NCBI GenBank assembly: GCA_004794785.1
Contig: SJOL01010002.1
Span: 918,928-982,927, forward strand
Length of the DNA: 64,000 nucleotides
DNA from: Opisthorchis felineus
Lineage: Eukaryota > Platyhelminthes > Trematoda > Opisthorchiida > Opisthorchiidae
Direction: 5' to 3'
The notes under the pieces were generated by a model. It saw only the letters and a list, made by a program, of their open reading frames with translations. It had not been told where the DNA came from and searched no databases. This document shows, in pieces, positions 31,116-43,570 of this stretch; position 1 is the stretch's first letter; the number at the start of each line of letters is the position of its first letter. Made by a program: the position numbers and the translations under genes.

Positions 31116-34100
31116 ACTTTTATCTGGATAATTCATTTCGTAAAACTATAAGAAAGTGCTTATTCTGTTGTCCATTTTGCTTCTTACCGGGATTTTTCAG
31201 GTGAAGTTAATGTGGTTTGTGATGATTTCTCCTGTAGTTATGGTATACTTTCAAATGGTTGCCAACCAGAGTAGTGAAATTTCGCGGTCTGAATTTTGAA
31301 CCCATGCGGATGAAATTGATGAGGCATTGTGAACAGTGATATGAAAGACTTTCATTTCGTGACCCTGCGGATCACTGCCCCCTGTGATTCTTAAAGCAGT
31401 CCCGCCTACTGTCAAAGTAGTTAGCCTAATTAGGCCCATCCGCCTGGTCTTAAGACGCACAAGTAGATTTTGTGGTTACTGTTGTTTGTGAGCGAGAGAT
31501 TCCTCAATAAATGTACAAATGACAAACTCAAATCCGCACTATTAAGGCCCCTCAGGCAGTTATCGGTTTGAATGTACTAACTATTTTGTTATAGCTGACG
31601 TCTAATTTTGACGTCATTAGTTAGAAGTAGACTGAGTGGGAAAATCACCGTGAATCTGAACAATGCCACGTGTCGCCTCTTAGGGCTTTCATGAGGTGGT
31701 ACTTGCATACCCACTCGTTACCACGGCACCTGTAAGGTTGTGATAACGTCCTGCCCCCTCCTGCAATTGTCATTCCTGTGCTCGAAACTGTTGATCAATC
31801 AGCCGGGGTTGCCCAGTAGGCAACAACGATGACTGAACGTCGCACAAAAGTACCACGTTACCGACTTGCAAGCTGGAAGTCCGCGGTGGCCGGTGATCTG
31901 TTGTAATCTCATTTCACGTTTTTTCACTATGTTTCTAGGGTGCATTGCATGTGTTGTTTACCGTTTTTATGGTTCTTATTCAGGACACCATTGAGTTGAC
32001 TGCTATCCCGAGCAGGAACACACATCTCGAAAAATGCATGCTACTGAAACCCCATTTTAGTAGACTGAATTAAGCCGTTTGAAACACTGGGCCCTCTTGG
32101 TCTACCTCATCAGTCGCGCGAAGGATGCTACTTGGCTCGGTCACTGTAGGTCCTGCCGACCCATGAGTTCCCAACAGTATCATGCTTGCTGTGCCAGTTT
32201 CTGAGAAGAAATCAGGTTGCCGGATTCTCCTCCGTCATAAACTATTGATTTACACTATCCTTACAAGACCGCTGATCACTCTGCGGTCAATGTGGTTGCA
32301 AGTCCGTCGAAAACATACCGTTCATTCCAGCTTGACTTCTCCAACCAGCTTTATCGGTTCGCAGTTGATCGGTACCAAACTTTACATCATTTCTGAAATG
32401 ACAAAAAATTATCGATATCATCCAAACCCATTAACCGCTGAGGATTTGATGATAAGACGCACCCAAAATTCGACTGCTAGAAACAGTGTTTGAAATCGCC
32501 AACTCGGGGACTGATTTTCGTGTCCTTTGCACCTAGTCTGTTTAGTGGTGCGTTTTTGGACTGACTGGCGCTTTTCGCCACTGATTTTCCAACTTGATCG
32601 GCTTTGGTTAGAATGTTCAGTTGTCCGAATTGATGGAGCTGTGTAACTTGAAAGACAAAGCAGTAAGTAATTGGTTCTGGTGAAAGAAATTCCTTGATAA
32701 ACATCTCGTCTTGACCATGGTATAGCTGGAATCCTAGTGTTCAAGATAGACTTCGATGTTCTGAAGAGTTAATCCATGACAACACTCTTTCTAGAAAATT
32801 CCTCCCAAAAACTCCTGGAATAAAGAAACAGTTTTGGCAATTTTCGTCCACCTAAGAAACCGATATAACGGAACCATCTCCATGGATTAGAATTTTTTCA
32901 GTGTTATTCCTTTGAGCCATCTAAATCTCGTCGTAGTAGGTGGGCGAGCAACAGTTGACACGCACGCAGTAACACTGATACACAAAACTATCATCGTACA
33001 GGTGATCAATTTCGAATATGGGACCCTGATTCCGTTTCGTAAACTATGCAAAGTGAAATAAACCAAGTTTTATCAACCCTATACCAATTGTCATCAGCTA
33101 ACATCATTGTTTTTAACTTTGATGATTACTTCCACCAACGCAGTCGGAAGGATGAAAATTGTGCACTTTGGCGAAGTAGGGCAGAACAATCGAAAGCTTT
33201 CGGATGTACGTATTGTTAACTACTGTCAGCTGTGGGAACGAAAAGGACTTCGAAGGCGGCTAAAAAGGCACACTGAGGCTTCTTCAACCTAAAAATAGGC
33301 ACGCAATTCCATCCTAATGGAAAAGTTTTGGGGTGGGTAACGAACAACAGATGTTGTTTTATGGCACAGCTGACCAGTTGTGTGCCCTGAACTACTTTCA
33401 TTTGATGCAGGCCTTCAATTAGCCCTGGAAGCTTTAACTGTTGTCGAATTTTTATTCACGCATCAAATCGACAAATGTGAGACGTGGAACAATATCTCAT
33501 CGAAAAACGCATTCTCCGATCGATACCTCATGTCTTCACTATGTCTCCTCCTTCACTTACCAGTTTTTCGGATGATCTGTCATGACGAACAACCTGTGTC
33601 ACGGCATTATCCACTGGTATCTGAGACGTGGGAAAATGTATGATTCCTTAAAGGCAACAGTTAATGATAAGTTCAACACTAAATGACGTGGCTTGCAAGC
33701 TCCCTCAAAGTTTCCACTGAGTCAAATAAAAGATATCTGGCATGCTTCTCTGCCGCTACCACCACTATGTAGTGACCACTTTTAAGCACATTTTTCTGAC
33801 ATAGTAAAAGATATACCGACACCGAAAATACCAAGAAAGTTACTACATGTTAAAACGTGTTTTTGATCATTTTTGATCATTTTCGACCCCACGATGTTAA
33901 CGTTGGTAACGGTGGTAACTTGAAGCACCTGACAGTATGGTCGGAATGAAGCAACTTGAACCGGAAACCAGCCGATATTCTGAACAAATGAACGTGAACC
34001 AAAAACCGGACGGCGTAAGTCTGACCGTCTGGTCCCTTGTTTTCATCCACATGTGCCACGATAACCGGACAATGTGTCTACCAAATTTATCTACACCAAT

Positions 34101-34340
34101 CGTCCAGCAGTGTTAACGGGCAGATCGATCACATTCAAGTTCTTCGTCTGGTTACTTCGGTTGATAGCCAGTCATATTATACTGTAGTGCATTACACTGC
34201 ATTGTGTTGTACTGTATTTCTTCACTTGTCACGACCTAAAGCCGCCACCCTGTTGTGGTGGTCAGGTTTCAGTGCTGCAATGCTTTTGTAAGGCACCATC
34301 GGGAACTCAGTTCCTTAGGGCTCAACCACACCGGGAATAC
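31116..34340. other. no gene seen, 3.2 kb
   Basis: Many stops in all frames. The short frames (for example at 32182-32493) lack motifs, splice context or repeats I can name. It is treated as intergenic. Confidence 0.4.
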
Positions 34341-34570
34341 CAACGGGAAACAGATTGACAAAGAGCAGTGGGTCTCCGTACTATGAGAAGTCCTACTACC
34401 TGGTGGTCTGGTACGTCAATTTGTGCTGTTCGCTACGGCAGTACTGTGAGAAACGTGACCAGCGTTTTCATATTCATGGAAGTTGCGACGGTGCCATCCC
34501 AGGAGGAAGGAAGGGCCGGAAAATGTCAGCCCTAAAAACTACATTCAACGGCTGACCACTATTACCGGCA
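34341..34570. repeat. dispersed repeat related to 372-600
   Basis: It shares TACTGTGAGAAA, a CATATT(C/T)ATGGAAG segment, and CCTAAAA with the block at 372-600, in the same orientation. Extent is approximate. Confidence 0.4.
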
Positions 34571-35219
34571 CACCATCGACTACGATCGAATTACTTGGAA
34601 AATCTAGGATTCGGTACCCAGCAGTTGCGTGCAGTACCATTAGGAGTCCGACTTTCTGCATTGTTCTCTATGCCCTCGAATTAGGTTGACCTCCCACTGC
34701 CTAGTAGGTCAAGCCTCAAGAGCTTGGAACCAGGTTTCCGAAATAAGTCCATAGTCCCAGTCCCAACCGTCAAAAATTTTTTACTCCCCCACACGTGACG
34801 CTCACCATTAATCAAAGACCATCTTCTGCACATCAGAGCTTGGAGATTGAGGTTTATCCCGGCCGAGACAGTTCTGAAAAGCGAAGTGTTCATGCAAGAC
34901 GAGAACTCAATGGCTAAGGTGCCGGCAGCGAAAGGCGAGGAGCCAATCAAAAGAAGTTAGGAGAGGCTGGTTCTGGTGATAATTTCTGCTAGAGTAGAAG
35001 AGCATGTGAACATGTGAAATTACATATCACATGAATAGTGAATCAGCTGAAATTCGCCAGCTTGAAGATGATGATCACCTGGTTTCGGCTATCGACAGTG
35101 GGATTTTCCCTTTTTATTACGGACAATATCCCCACATTGTTACGTGGAATAAGTACAAACTCTACGACTGCTTCTCGGACCATATCAGGTCTGTATATTT
35201 AAGTGGCTCTCTTTTCCTG

Positions 35220-35560
35220 TAGGGTGATTTCAACACTATGGATATCAGAGACGCGTAGACCCGGAAGAAGATGCGGAGACCTCATGGAGTCGGATCAATG
35301 AATGGCGTTTGCGAAGGCCTACTAAGGACGTGTACAGAAATGGGACTCATAATAACAAGCGCGTTGTTCAATTCTGGTCGAGTAGTACTTGCAAAGAGGT
35401 CCCACTTAAGATGTGGACACCGATACCTAATCGAATTTACCATTGAGCAATACGAAGCAGGTCAGCGTACGCATCGCACTTGGAAAAGTGTCACCTCATG
35501 GACCAGGGGGAAACTCATTCACTTTGGATATTGAAAACTGAGGGTAACTACATCGAAATT
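35220..35560 (+). mobile_element. LINE endonuclease fragment (different family)
   Basis: The frames read GDFNTMDIRDA followed, one stop later, by RRPHGVGSMNGVCEGLLRTC, TEMGLIITSALFNSG. This matches the catalytic GDFN box and the G.HG.G..NENG..LL.FC....L.ITNTLF pattern of APE-type endonucleases in RTE-like LINEs. Downstream, to about 36065, broken frames may be the rest of the same element. Identification is by pattern recall. Confidence 0.5.
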
Positions 35561-37540
35561 TTGTGAAGCTCCCCCGCAAAGGTCGGTGGATAACCAGGTG
35601 CAAAGCACATCCGAAAGTCAGGGGAACCAAAAAAGTACCCATCCAAGCGGCTACTCTGGATACGATTAAATTAAAGCAAGAACGAAAACGAAATGCGGTT
35701 GGCAAGGATGAAGAATTTGACGTTCGTTGAAGCAATCTTTGATCCGGTGCACAAAACGGCCCCGAAAGCAAATAAGGACTACCTTTTGAAAAACCTACCG
35801 AAGGTGAAGAAAGAGGGGGCCAAACAAATCGAAGAGCTCCAGTCGTGCGCGGACAACCGTTGTCACGACAGCTTTGTTGCAGGAGCGAGAAAATCTACAG
35901 ACCAAAGTTCACTACCTCCAACAACTAAAGGATAAACGAACTGGCGAAATGACTAGCAAGCCTAACCGAATTCCAACAACTTGGAATCATCATCCCGCAG
36001 CACTACTTAGCTGGCCAGCAAATGTGAATTTGAGCTACGTAGCTCACTTGCTCCAACATTCGTGAAACCCCACATCGCTGACTTACCATGGTGGCGAACT
36101 GCATATATTCACAAACAACCTGCAAAGTGAGGGAGTAAGGACAGGACAGAAAGGCTTGCTGGCTGAGCCATCCAAGCATGGAGGACCGACGTTATGTAAG
36201 GACATATTGCGGAGAGTGGATTTCGGAGCGGCCGAATTATGATGGGCTTTTTGCCGCAAAGAAACGATAGGAGAAATGTCGTGAACAAAACCAATCACTC
36301 TGTGTGAGAAACTCGCCACAGCCTTCGACGAAACCAGCAAACACTGCAAATCGTTCCATGAAAAACCGGCTGTCCAGATAAAATTGTCAACCTCAGTAAA
36401 ACCTCTCAAGTCGGGATGAATTGCCGGGTGCGAAGCTGTGCACTCCCTCGACCGAGTTTGACATCAATACAGCAACAAGTTCAGAGTTCCAACTGAAGAT
36501 TATAGTCACACATCTTGCTGACGAAAATCCGTGTTTTTCTATTGCAGTATGATGGCGTCTGTGTGCAGCACAGTTACAAGTGTCGAAGTTTTAAGATTAT
36601 ATCGTTAACTAGGTCCGCTGATCGACTTGAAACTTTGGATGGATACTACGCGCAAAACTCTTCGAAAAGAACGGTGTGTATACCTTTTAAAATTGGCTCG
36701 ATAATGACCTCGATGGTTTACAGCTTACATCCTGTTTTGTACATAAAGCTTGCTCTCTCTTCTCCATGAATGAACCTGTTCGAGGGTTAACAAAATATCT
36801 TTAAGGTGGGGTGCTTCCCTTTGAAAGACACTACCACTGTAAGCGTGCTCTCCCGCCTTTGACAATTATCTGTGGGTTTTCGTGACATCTTTCCGGTGCC
36901 CATGTTAGAAATTTCGCCTCGTTTCAAACAGCTGTTCTAGTTGCTCACCACGCCATACGCTCAACAGAGACTGTTACTAGAGCCCTATCATTTGCACTAT
37001 TACAAGTAGACCACGGTTTTCGCAGCCGAACCGACATCAATAAAAATACCATTGATGTTTAAGAAGGAAGTTTTATCATTCGCGTTTTACCCTCAAACAA
37101 TTATATGGAAATGCTGAGACCTTTTACATGGACGGATTAATGTGTATCGCAACCGTTTGAACGACGCCTACCGTGTATTTGGTAAAATTTCATCGATTTT
37201 CCGACTTTACTGATTAATGATGATGATGAATCCCTGGTGACTCCTTTGAGCATGCCTGTTGGTGCAAGAGTCTTGATTGATTGGGCGTGGGTCGGCTAGA
37301 GCAAATCCAAACTTATTTGTCATGCACTACAGGATAAAAAAACATGGTTAAATTTATACTGATTAAGAGCTCACTGTGGCTTCATGGTGAACAAGCACCG
37401 ACTTGCTCCATCGACCTATAGAATGGGTCGACTAGAACTCACTTATTCGATCATGCTTGTTTGACCACGTGACTTGGCCTCAGCAAATCTGATATTGGTA
37501 GGAGCATGCGCGATTTTTAGAATTCACGCTCGCCCCACTT
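35561..37540. other. no confident feature, possible LINE remains
   Basis: 35561-36065 could be decayed downstream LINE sequence (QERENLQTKVHYLQQLKD). The rest, 36066-37540, has no gene or repeat that I recognise. Confidence 0.35.
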
Positions 37541-37544
37541 TCGT

Positions 37545-37735
37545 TTCAATACTCGTCCTCCTGCCCTGGAGCCATTATTCTGGTGAGTTCACACCAAAGG
37601 AGGAAGCACTGGACTCCAGTTTCACTCATATTAGAGCTCATCAACAGTGCATATCCTTGGGCGTGCCAGGGTTTGAACTCCGCACATCTGACATGCGAGA
37701 CGAGCGTATTACCACTACTTGACCAGCACACGTTG
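37545..37735 (-). mobile_element. SINE family 2, minus strand
   Basis: On the minus strand the tRNA-like head reads TGGTCAAGTAGTGGTAATAC (A box), then GTGCGGAGTTCAAACCC (B box GAGTTCAAACC), followed by GATATGCACTGTTGATGAGC, CTCCTTTGGTGTGAACTCAC and GGGCAGGAGGACGAGTATTG. The same body heads R1 at 30240-30450 and 37930-38130 in the opposite orientation. Confidence 0.7.
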
Positions 37736-37925
37736 GACTCATCTGAATTTTCACGTCTGAACAGGTGAACATGTTCGCGTTTGAGTGATGTGAGCGGAAA
37801 GCCCGACGCCTCGAACGACGACCAAGTAATGTACCTTGATTGTGTCGATCGACTGGCGCGCCAGTCAGGACTTCCCAGTCAGGTGGCGCCACAGACGCCT
37901 GAAACCTGCTGGACACTTTTTTATT

Positions 37926-38734
37926 TCAGGTGATGGTGTTTGTGGTATTTTGTAGAATACACAATCACATGTCAGATGTCTGGAGTCCAAACCCCCACAC
38001 AACCAACGATATGCACTTTTGGTGAGCTTTAATTCGAGCGAAACTCGAGTCCAGTGGTTTCCCCCTTTGGTGTGGACTCACCAGCATGATTGCGCCAGGA
38101 CACGAGGACGATAGTTAAAACGTGAGTCATGTGATTTTGAATCCCACAACCACCAATACCTGATACTTATTTGTCTGACAATGCTAACCAACCCCATAGT
38201 GACCGCTATTTCAGTGCAGTCCCCTCACCTCATCGGAGGAAAGGACACATACACCCAAAGACAACCATCACTTTACATACGGTCAGTGATGTCATCGGTT
38301 AGTGGCTATCGGTATCGACCAACTCAGCAGGCCGATTAACTGGGTCGGTTGACGAGAAACTTGAATAGGTGTACTCTAGAATATATCGACACCGCAAGAC
38401 GGTTGATTGGGCCTGTCGCTGTTTCGAAATAATGCGGCAAAAGTTCTGGTGACTTGGTGATTGGTCTGTTTGCCGAGCTTGGTAGTTGGACTGAAAACGT
38501 TCCATCACCAGTCGAGGTGACGTCGTCAGTGTAGGGTTGAGTGGGTAAAACCCTTTGTTGAAGGTATCCAATAAGTCCAGAGTGCTTGGTTTTCCCCGAA
38601 GTGCTCTTTGCGTAATTTGATTGGCCACCTTGAAATCTGAGTTGAGTCGTGATCTCATTCCGTTGTGTCTGTTTGGTTCGTTGGGCACCTTCAATTCGAC
38701 GGTTCTATCCCTTCGTTGTGATTGGGCCACGTCC
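37926..38734 (+). repeat. long dispersed repeat R1, copy 2
   Basis: The counterpart of 30229-31039 with only scattered differences, and so a recent duplicate or two insertions of one element. The minus-strand frame is longer here (38730-38299, 143 codons, starting MAQSQRRDRTVELKVPNE). It has no recognisable domain, and I do not annotate it as a gene. A minus-strand SINE family 2 copy lies just to the left, so this copy is flanked by an inverted SINE head. Confidence 0.75.
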
Positions 38735-41435
38735 TTCTTGCTTTGTAGTCTGATTTTGTTCCACTTGATTGGTGAATTCAGTAACCTGTTTTCAGTAGCT
38801 TCCTTTTTTGATCTGCGCCTTGCGACGCTGGTGGTCTAAAAGAGTAGCCGAAGCGTAAATGTGGGTCAGCGGCAAAAGCCATTGTAAAATTCCATCCTGG
38901 GGGTGGAAGGTACATATTGAGATAGCTATAATAATAGGTTGGTTTTCCAACATATAATGGATTTTCTACATCATTCTGAAAGGGTTCTTTGCTGTTCCGG
39001 AAATTCGGTACTTTGGGGGTCGTGGACCCAACGGTGGATTATAAGGGTACGGGATATTACGTTCTCCGAATACGCGTATAATACGTGTATATTATGAAAA
39101 ATGCGGTCCTTAGGTTGGCATTTACTTATCTGGCAGATGGTCGAAGTGTTCTGTTTCCATGTGATTTTGCTATAACATATCTTTACGCACAGTCCTATCT
39201 GCGTCTCAGGTCCCTTTCTTCATCGGTCATAATGTAAACTGTCATGGAAGATAACAAGGTCGTAACACAGCCATCGATCTACGGTGCGATTCTGCATTTA
39301 AAACCGCCTTTTATGCTAACTCGAACTGCCTGTACTTAATACGGATTCTCAACTGCATTAGCTTAGTTTCACTCCATGGACTATTGCGCACTGAAATAGG
39401 CGTGTGAAGTATCTTTTGTTGATAGACGTCAGAAGGCAGGCCGCATAACAACTGAAAACCAAACAATAATGAAGAAAGTAACGACAATGCAAGCGATAAG
39501 CACACACATAATATGGCTGTAAAATAATTCCATATGAACGTGTGGAACGTCCACCCGTTTTCATTGACTATTTCACTGGTGTGTTAAATGGCGTTCCAAA
39601 CGTAGTTATTGGCATTGTTTTACACCCCTTCTTCGCTTGTCTCTTTAGACTACTGAAGTTTATACCACAGCTCATTTGGGTAGGTAACATCAAATATTAT
39701 TGTATGGGGTGCTATCATAGTAGGTTGTGCTGACAGGTAACAGAAATGATTCAGTGATACATACCATGTGATTCGTCCAATAACAACTTGCTTCCCTCAG
39801 CGAAATTGGCAGCTAACTGAGGAAGCTGTTAGCGAATGAAACGGTGCATTCTGATAGTGCTAAATAAATAAAAAACTAATTCATCTACCGCACCTTTACG
39901 AGCAATACAAAAAATCCCCATCCAGTTGTGAATCTAGAGTCTGGCTTCATTGGTAGTCCATTTCACTGGAAAGATTAGCTGTCCCAGAAATTAGGTCAGC
40001 ATTCTATGTTTACTTTTATGTTTAAGATGACATATGGAGCAAAATTTTATCCTTTTAGAAACAACGTGAAGCCTGAAACCGCTTTCTGTCTCAGCTATAT
40101 TCCCAATATATGTGAGTCAACAGCAGCTTTCCTTATAGTGAGCAAATATATCCGATTATAGACTAGGAATTTGCGTTCATTTCTACTTATAATTGCAATC
40201 ACCAAATAGGAGCTGTCTTGATTCTTTTAAAAGTGCACAGGTCTACCCGATGTGTAAACGTCCGTCGGACATTTTAGGTACAGCATTTCGGTGGGTTTGA
40301 GTGCCTGTGCTGACTGTGCCAACCCTCACGGGCCGGTCCGACTTGTCGTTACTGCCATCAGAAACGTGACGGCAACAGCGGCCCATTGATCGCCCGTACG
40401 ACCTTGTTGCCACGCTCTTGACGTTGGGCAAAACCAATATGAAAGTCTGGGCGTAGGTGTCGTTGTACGGCTGTCCTATTAGCCAGCCGTGTAATGTCCT
40501 GAAACGGGTCTATCCGCCCACTCGACTGTCTGTATCCGCTGTCCGCGCGCAATCGATAGTCTGAAATAGCTCGTCGCATGTCTCGCATGCAGGTCCGACT
40601 CGAAATTGGAGCTTGACAACGCGGCCGTTAGAATCCAAACGGTCGGATATAGGATACAGCATACAGCGTCAGGAACAGGTTGAGGTTGGGCCCAGTAGAA
40701 AAATGACGCGACTCACAATTAAGGTGCAGAAACGAACGGGCTAGTTGAATAACAAGATCAGAAGGCAGGTGCACGAGGTGGCGTTTGCCTGTTCAGAGGA
40801 GTTTTAGGGTTTTGAATGACGCGTAACGTGTCACCGGTAATTCAGTTTGTGACATTGGTCATATGGATCAGAATTGGGAGAATGCTGTCATCAATCTTTA
40901 CGTTTTGTTTGTGTAGGGTTATGTGAAGTAACTCAGCACCTAGCAAATGAGGTCATCGGCTTATCGAGATTACTTTGTTGGAAAACTTCGGCGAGAAAAG
41001 TTACAAGTGCAGAGGAGCAGACAGCCACCTTGGCGCAGTTTAGGCGTACAAGTTCAGCAGACAAGAACTAACAGCCCCGACGTCACTTGTATTTGTGATC
41101 AGCTATATGAGCAGTTTCAAGGGGGAATTGACCCTCCAGGTTCGCCGAGTCATGTGGTGTACGAGACGTGCAACGTTACGTTCGCTTATTAGGGCGGGAT
41201 AGTCTTTGACCATTACTGGATTTTACGCGGCAAACTGTCCCGAAAAACACCAAAATCTCTGCCCATTTGTAGAGCTACGACCTAAGTCTGAGGTGCCCGA
41301 TTATCCATGTAAGGTCGGTCGAACCACGGGTTTCTCAGCGACCCATCACTCAAAACTAGGCTGGTACCAGATAAGGATACATGGCGATGAACCCAAAGTG
41401 AACTGTACTAGAGCTTGCGGTGTGAGGGTTTGTCC
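38735..41435. other. no gene seen, 2.7 kb
   Basis: No motif-bearing frame. A GC-richer patch at about 40250-40620 has open frames on the minus strand without recognisable content. Confidence 0.4.
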
Positions 41436-41520
41436 AACTATTCATCGATTCATTCATTCATCCATTTATTCTTTAAGTCAATCAATCAATTCATTCATTC
41501 ACTTAGTTTTGACTGATTGA
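41436..41520. repeat. ATTC/AATC low-complexity tract
   Basis: An interrupted tetranucleotide tract: TTCATCGATTCATTCATTCA, then AATCAATCAATTCATTCATT. A degenerate microsatellite. Confidence 0.75.
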
Positions 41521-42910
41521 TCGATCGGTTTTTATTGCGTTAATTCTGGTTGGACGAAACCATAGATGTGATCGTTTTATTCATGCCAGATTATATGATA
41601 TCCACTTCTTAACCGGTTCCGATGAAGGCAAGGGAGAGTTTCCAGACCAACAGAAAAGTTTTTTGTTGATTCTAGCACTTTACATTTGTGTCTGTAGAGT
41701 GCTGAACAAACAACAGATTGTAAGGTGTGCTCAAATCTATGCAAAACCTAATTGCCCGTGTAACTTGCGTTTGGCCGGTGTGACAGAAGGAAACTTGTCA
41801 ATAAGCGAAATTTCATTAAGCGATAATCCAATTCTAAGGACATCTCCAATGTATTTCTCGTTAAATGTGTTGCAGAATTAAGAAAGTTCCACTGAACCGG
41901 TCTAGATACGATAAAAAATATTCGTGAGGCCGAAAAACCCTTCCCAAGGTGAAGCTGTGTTGATAAGTTGTGGAATCCATTTTACCGTTCTTCATTTCGA
42001 TCCCTGAGGTTGAGAGCAAATGAGTTCCGGTTGCTAACATGCTGGTGCAGTGTTCTATCTTGAGGACGAAACGTGAAGCTAAGCTTCAAACGGGTCCATT
42101 TTACCCCATTTACGAGCTCTTATCCGTTCTCAGTTATCAATCGAACACAGATACAATATCTGTGTTCCCGTGTGCATGTGCTTGCAGGGTTGTTTCATCT
42201 CTAAGGTCGGTTTTACCTTTAGGAGCGGAGATTCACCTGCTTGCAATCTGGGAGTATAAGTGCTTCCGTCAAAAGCAATTCTAGCAGATTTCCGACGCAG
42301 ACCCAAACTCAAACCAGACAAAAATTCGTACAACCACATGCCTAGTGCTCGCTTTCCCCACGAGTACTAACACTATTGACGAGCAACTTCTGAAAACCCT
42401 CATACGTACATCTGATGACAACAAATAGCTGGAACCGAATTTCAGACACTGATGAGAAGAGGACTTGTTATATTGTATCTCGCGTTTTCAATCAGTGCAT
42501 TTTGGATTTATATTTCGTCATGACCAGATCTGCTCCAGAGCATGTCCAAAAACGTTGCGCGGTGGTGATTTTTCTAAATCTGTAAACTCCCGATTCACCA
42601 TATAATCAAGGGCCATTCGCCACATCAGCGCTGCATGATACAAGACATCCAATTCAGCATGAAATTACGAGATGAAACGTGATCACCATGAATATTACAG
42701 GAAACTGGACCGCCAAATATGCAGTTCCCATTATCTTCTTAAATACTGAGCTCCATTCAATTAAAACAGATGAATGTCCTCAGTTTCGAATCACTCCACT
42801 GGCTTTACACAGAAACTTTCCACATGCTTCCAGGCTAGGAGGTTGAAATCAACTCCCGCAAGCAATAGCAAAAGTACCGTCTTGACATTCGTTGTTCAAG
42901 AGGTACTGAT
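41521..42910. other. no gene seen; one perfect small hairpin
   Basis: No supported gene. At 42143-42167 GAACACAGATA pairs perfectly with TATCTGTGTTC around a CAA loop. Confidence 0.4.
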
Positions 42911-42914
42911 CCAC

Positions 42915-43570
42915 TTCATCATCAGAGATAGCAACATTAGTGTCGACAGCGACGCTTCACTGCCGTACAGTATTTATTTAAAGTCTCAAGGTGAGAAGAA
43001 GAGAAAAGGGGGGATGAGGGATAGACCTGATGCTAGCCAATCACGAGCATTCTGAGGTGCCTACACCCCCGAGCACTCAGTGAGACAATCTGAAATGAAA
43101 CTGATAGGACGGGCGTCAGTGACATCAATTAGCTGCAACTTTTTTACAGTCTCCAGCCAAGGGGTACGCAAGAACTCCATCTTGGAAGGCGAACCACACT
43201 AGCAATACCTAAACTCTTCGTTATCTCTTTCACACCTTTCTGTCAAGTCATACGTAGCAATGCGCGCTATTCCGAAGTAGGAATGAGAACAACGCTCGTC
43301 TCGTTGGACACTGTGGCACATGACTCAGCCACCGCAGTTGATGGTGTAGCATGTTTTCCGCGAGTGCAGTACCTGGTGCACAATCAAATATGCGTTTTCT
43401 GATCACCTTGTTACGAGTTCGTTGACGTCACTCGACACTTGCAACACTTCTGAGACATCAGTAGCAGAAAACCTGAAGACGCCTCACATAGTTTGTCTGC
43501 AGAAACCATGTCTCGCAACCATGCAAAAATACAGACTTTGCTGGTCAACTTGGTATTAACCAAACTGTAT
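42915..43570 (-). mobile_element. LINE 3' part, minus strand
   Basis: Same family as 28225-28945. On the minus strand it carries the 3' UTR with CAGACTGTAAAAAAGTTGCA-type codons of the [10 protein letters not shown] region, a decayed LTWQRGVKEI region near 43205-43245, and the RT thumb further right. The left end has CATCATCAGAGATAGCAACA, a mutated tail. Heavily decayed. Confidence 0.65.

Noticed and set aside
38299..38730. 143-codon minus-strand frame, also present in the copy at 30600-30929
   Set aside because: It lies in a recently duplicated repeat (R1). Sharing of the frame is explained by near-identical DNA; no domain or family was recognised.
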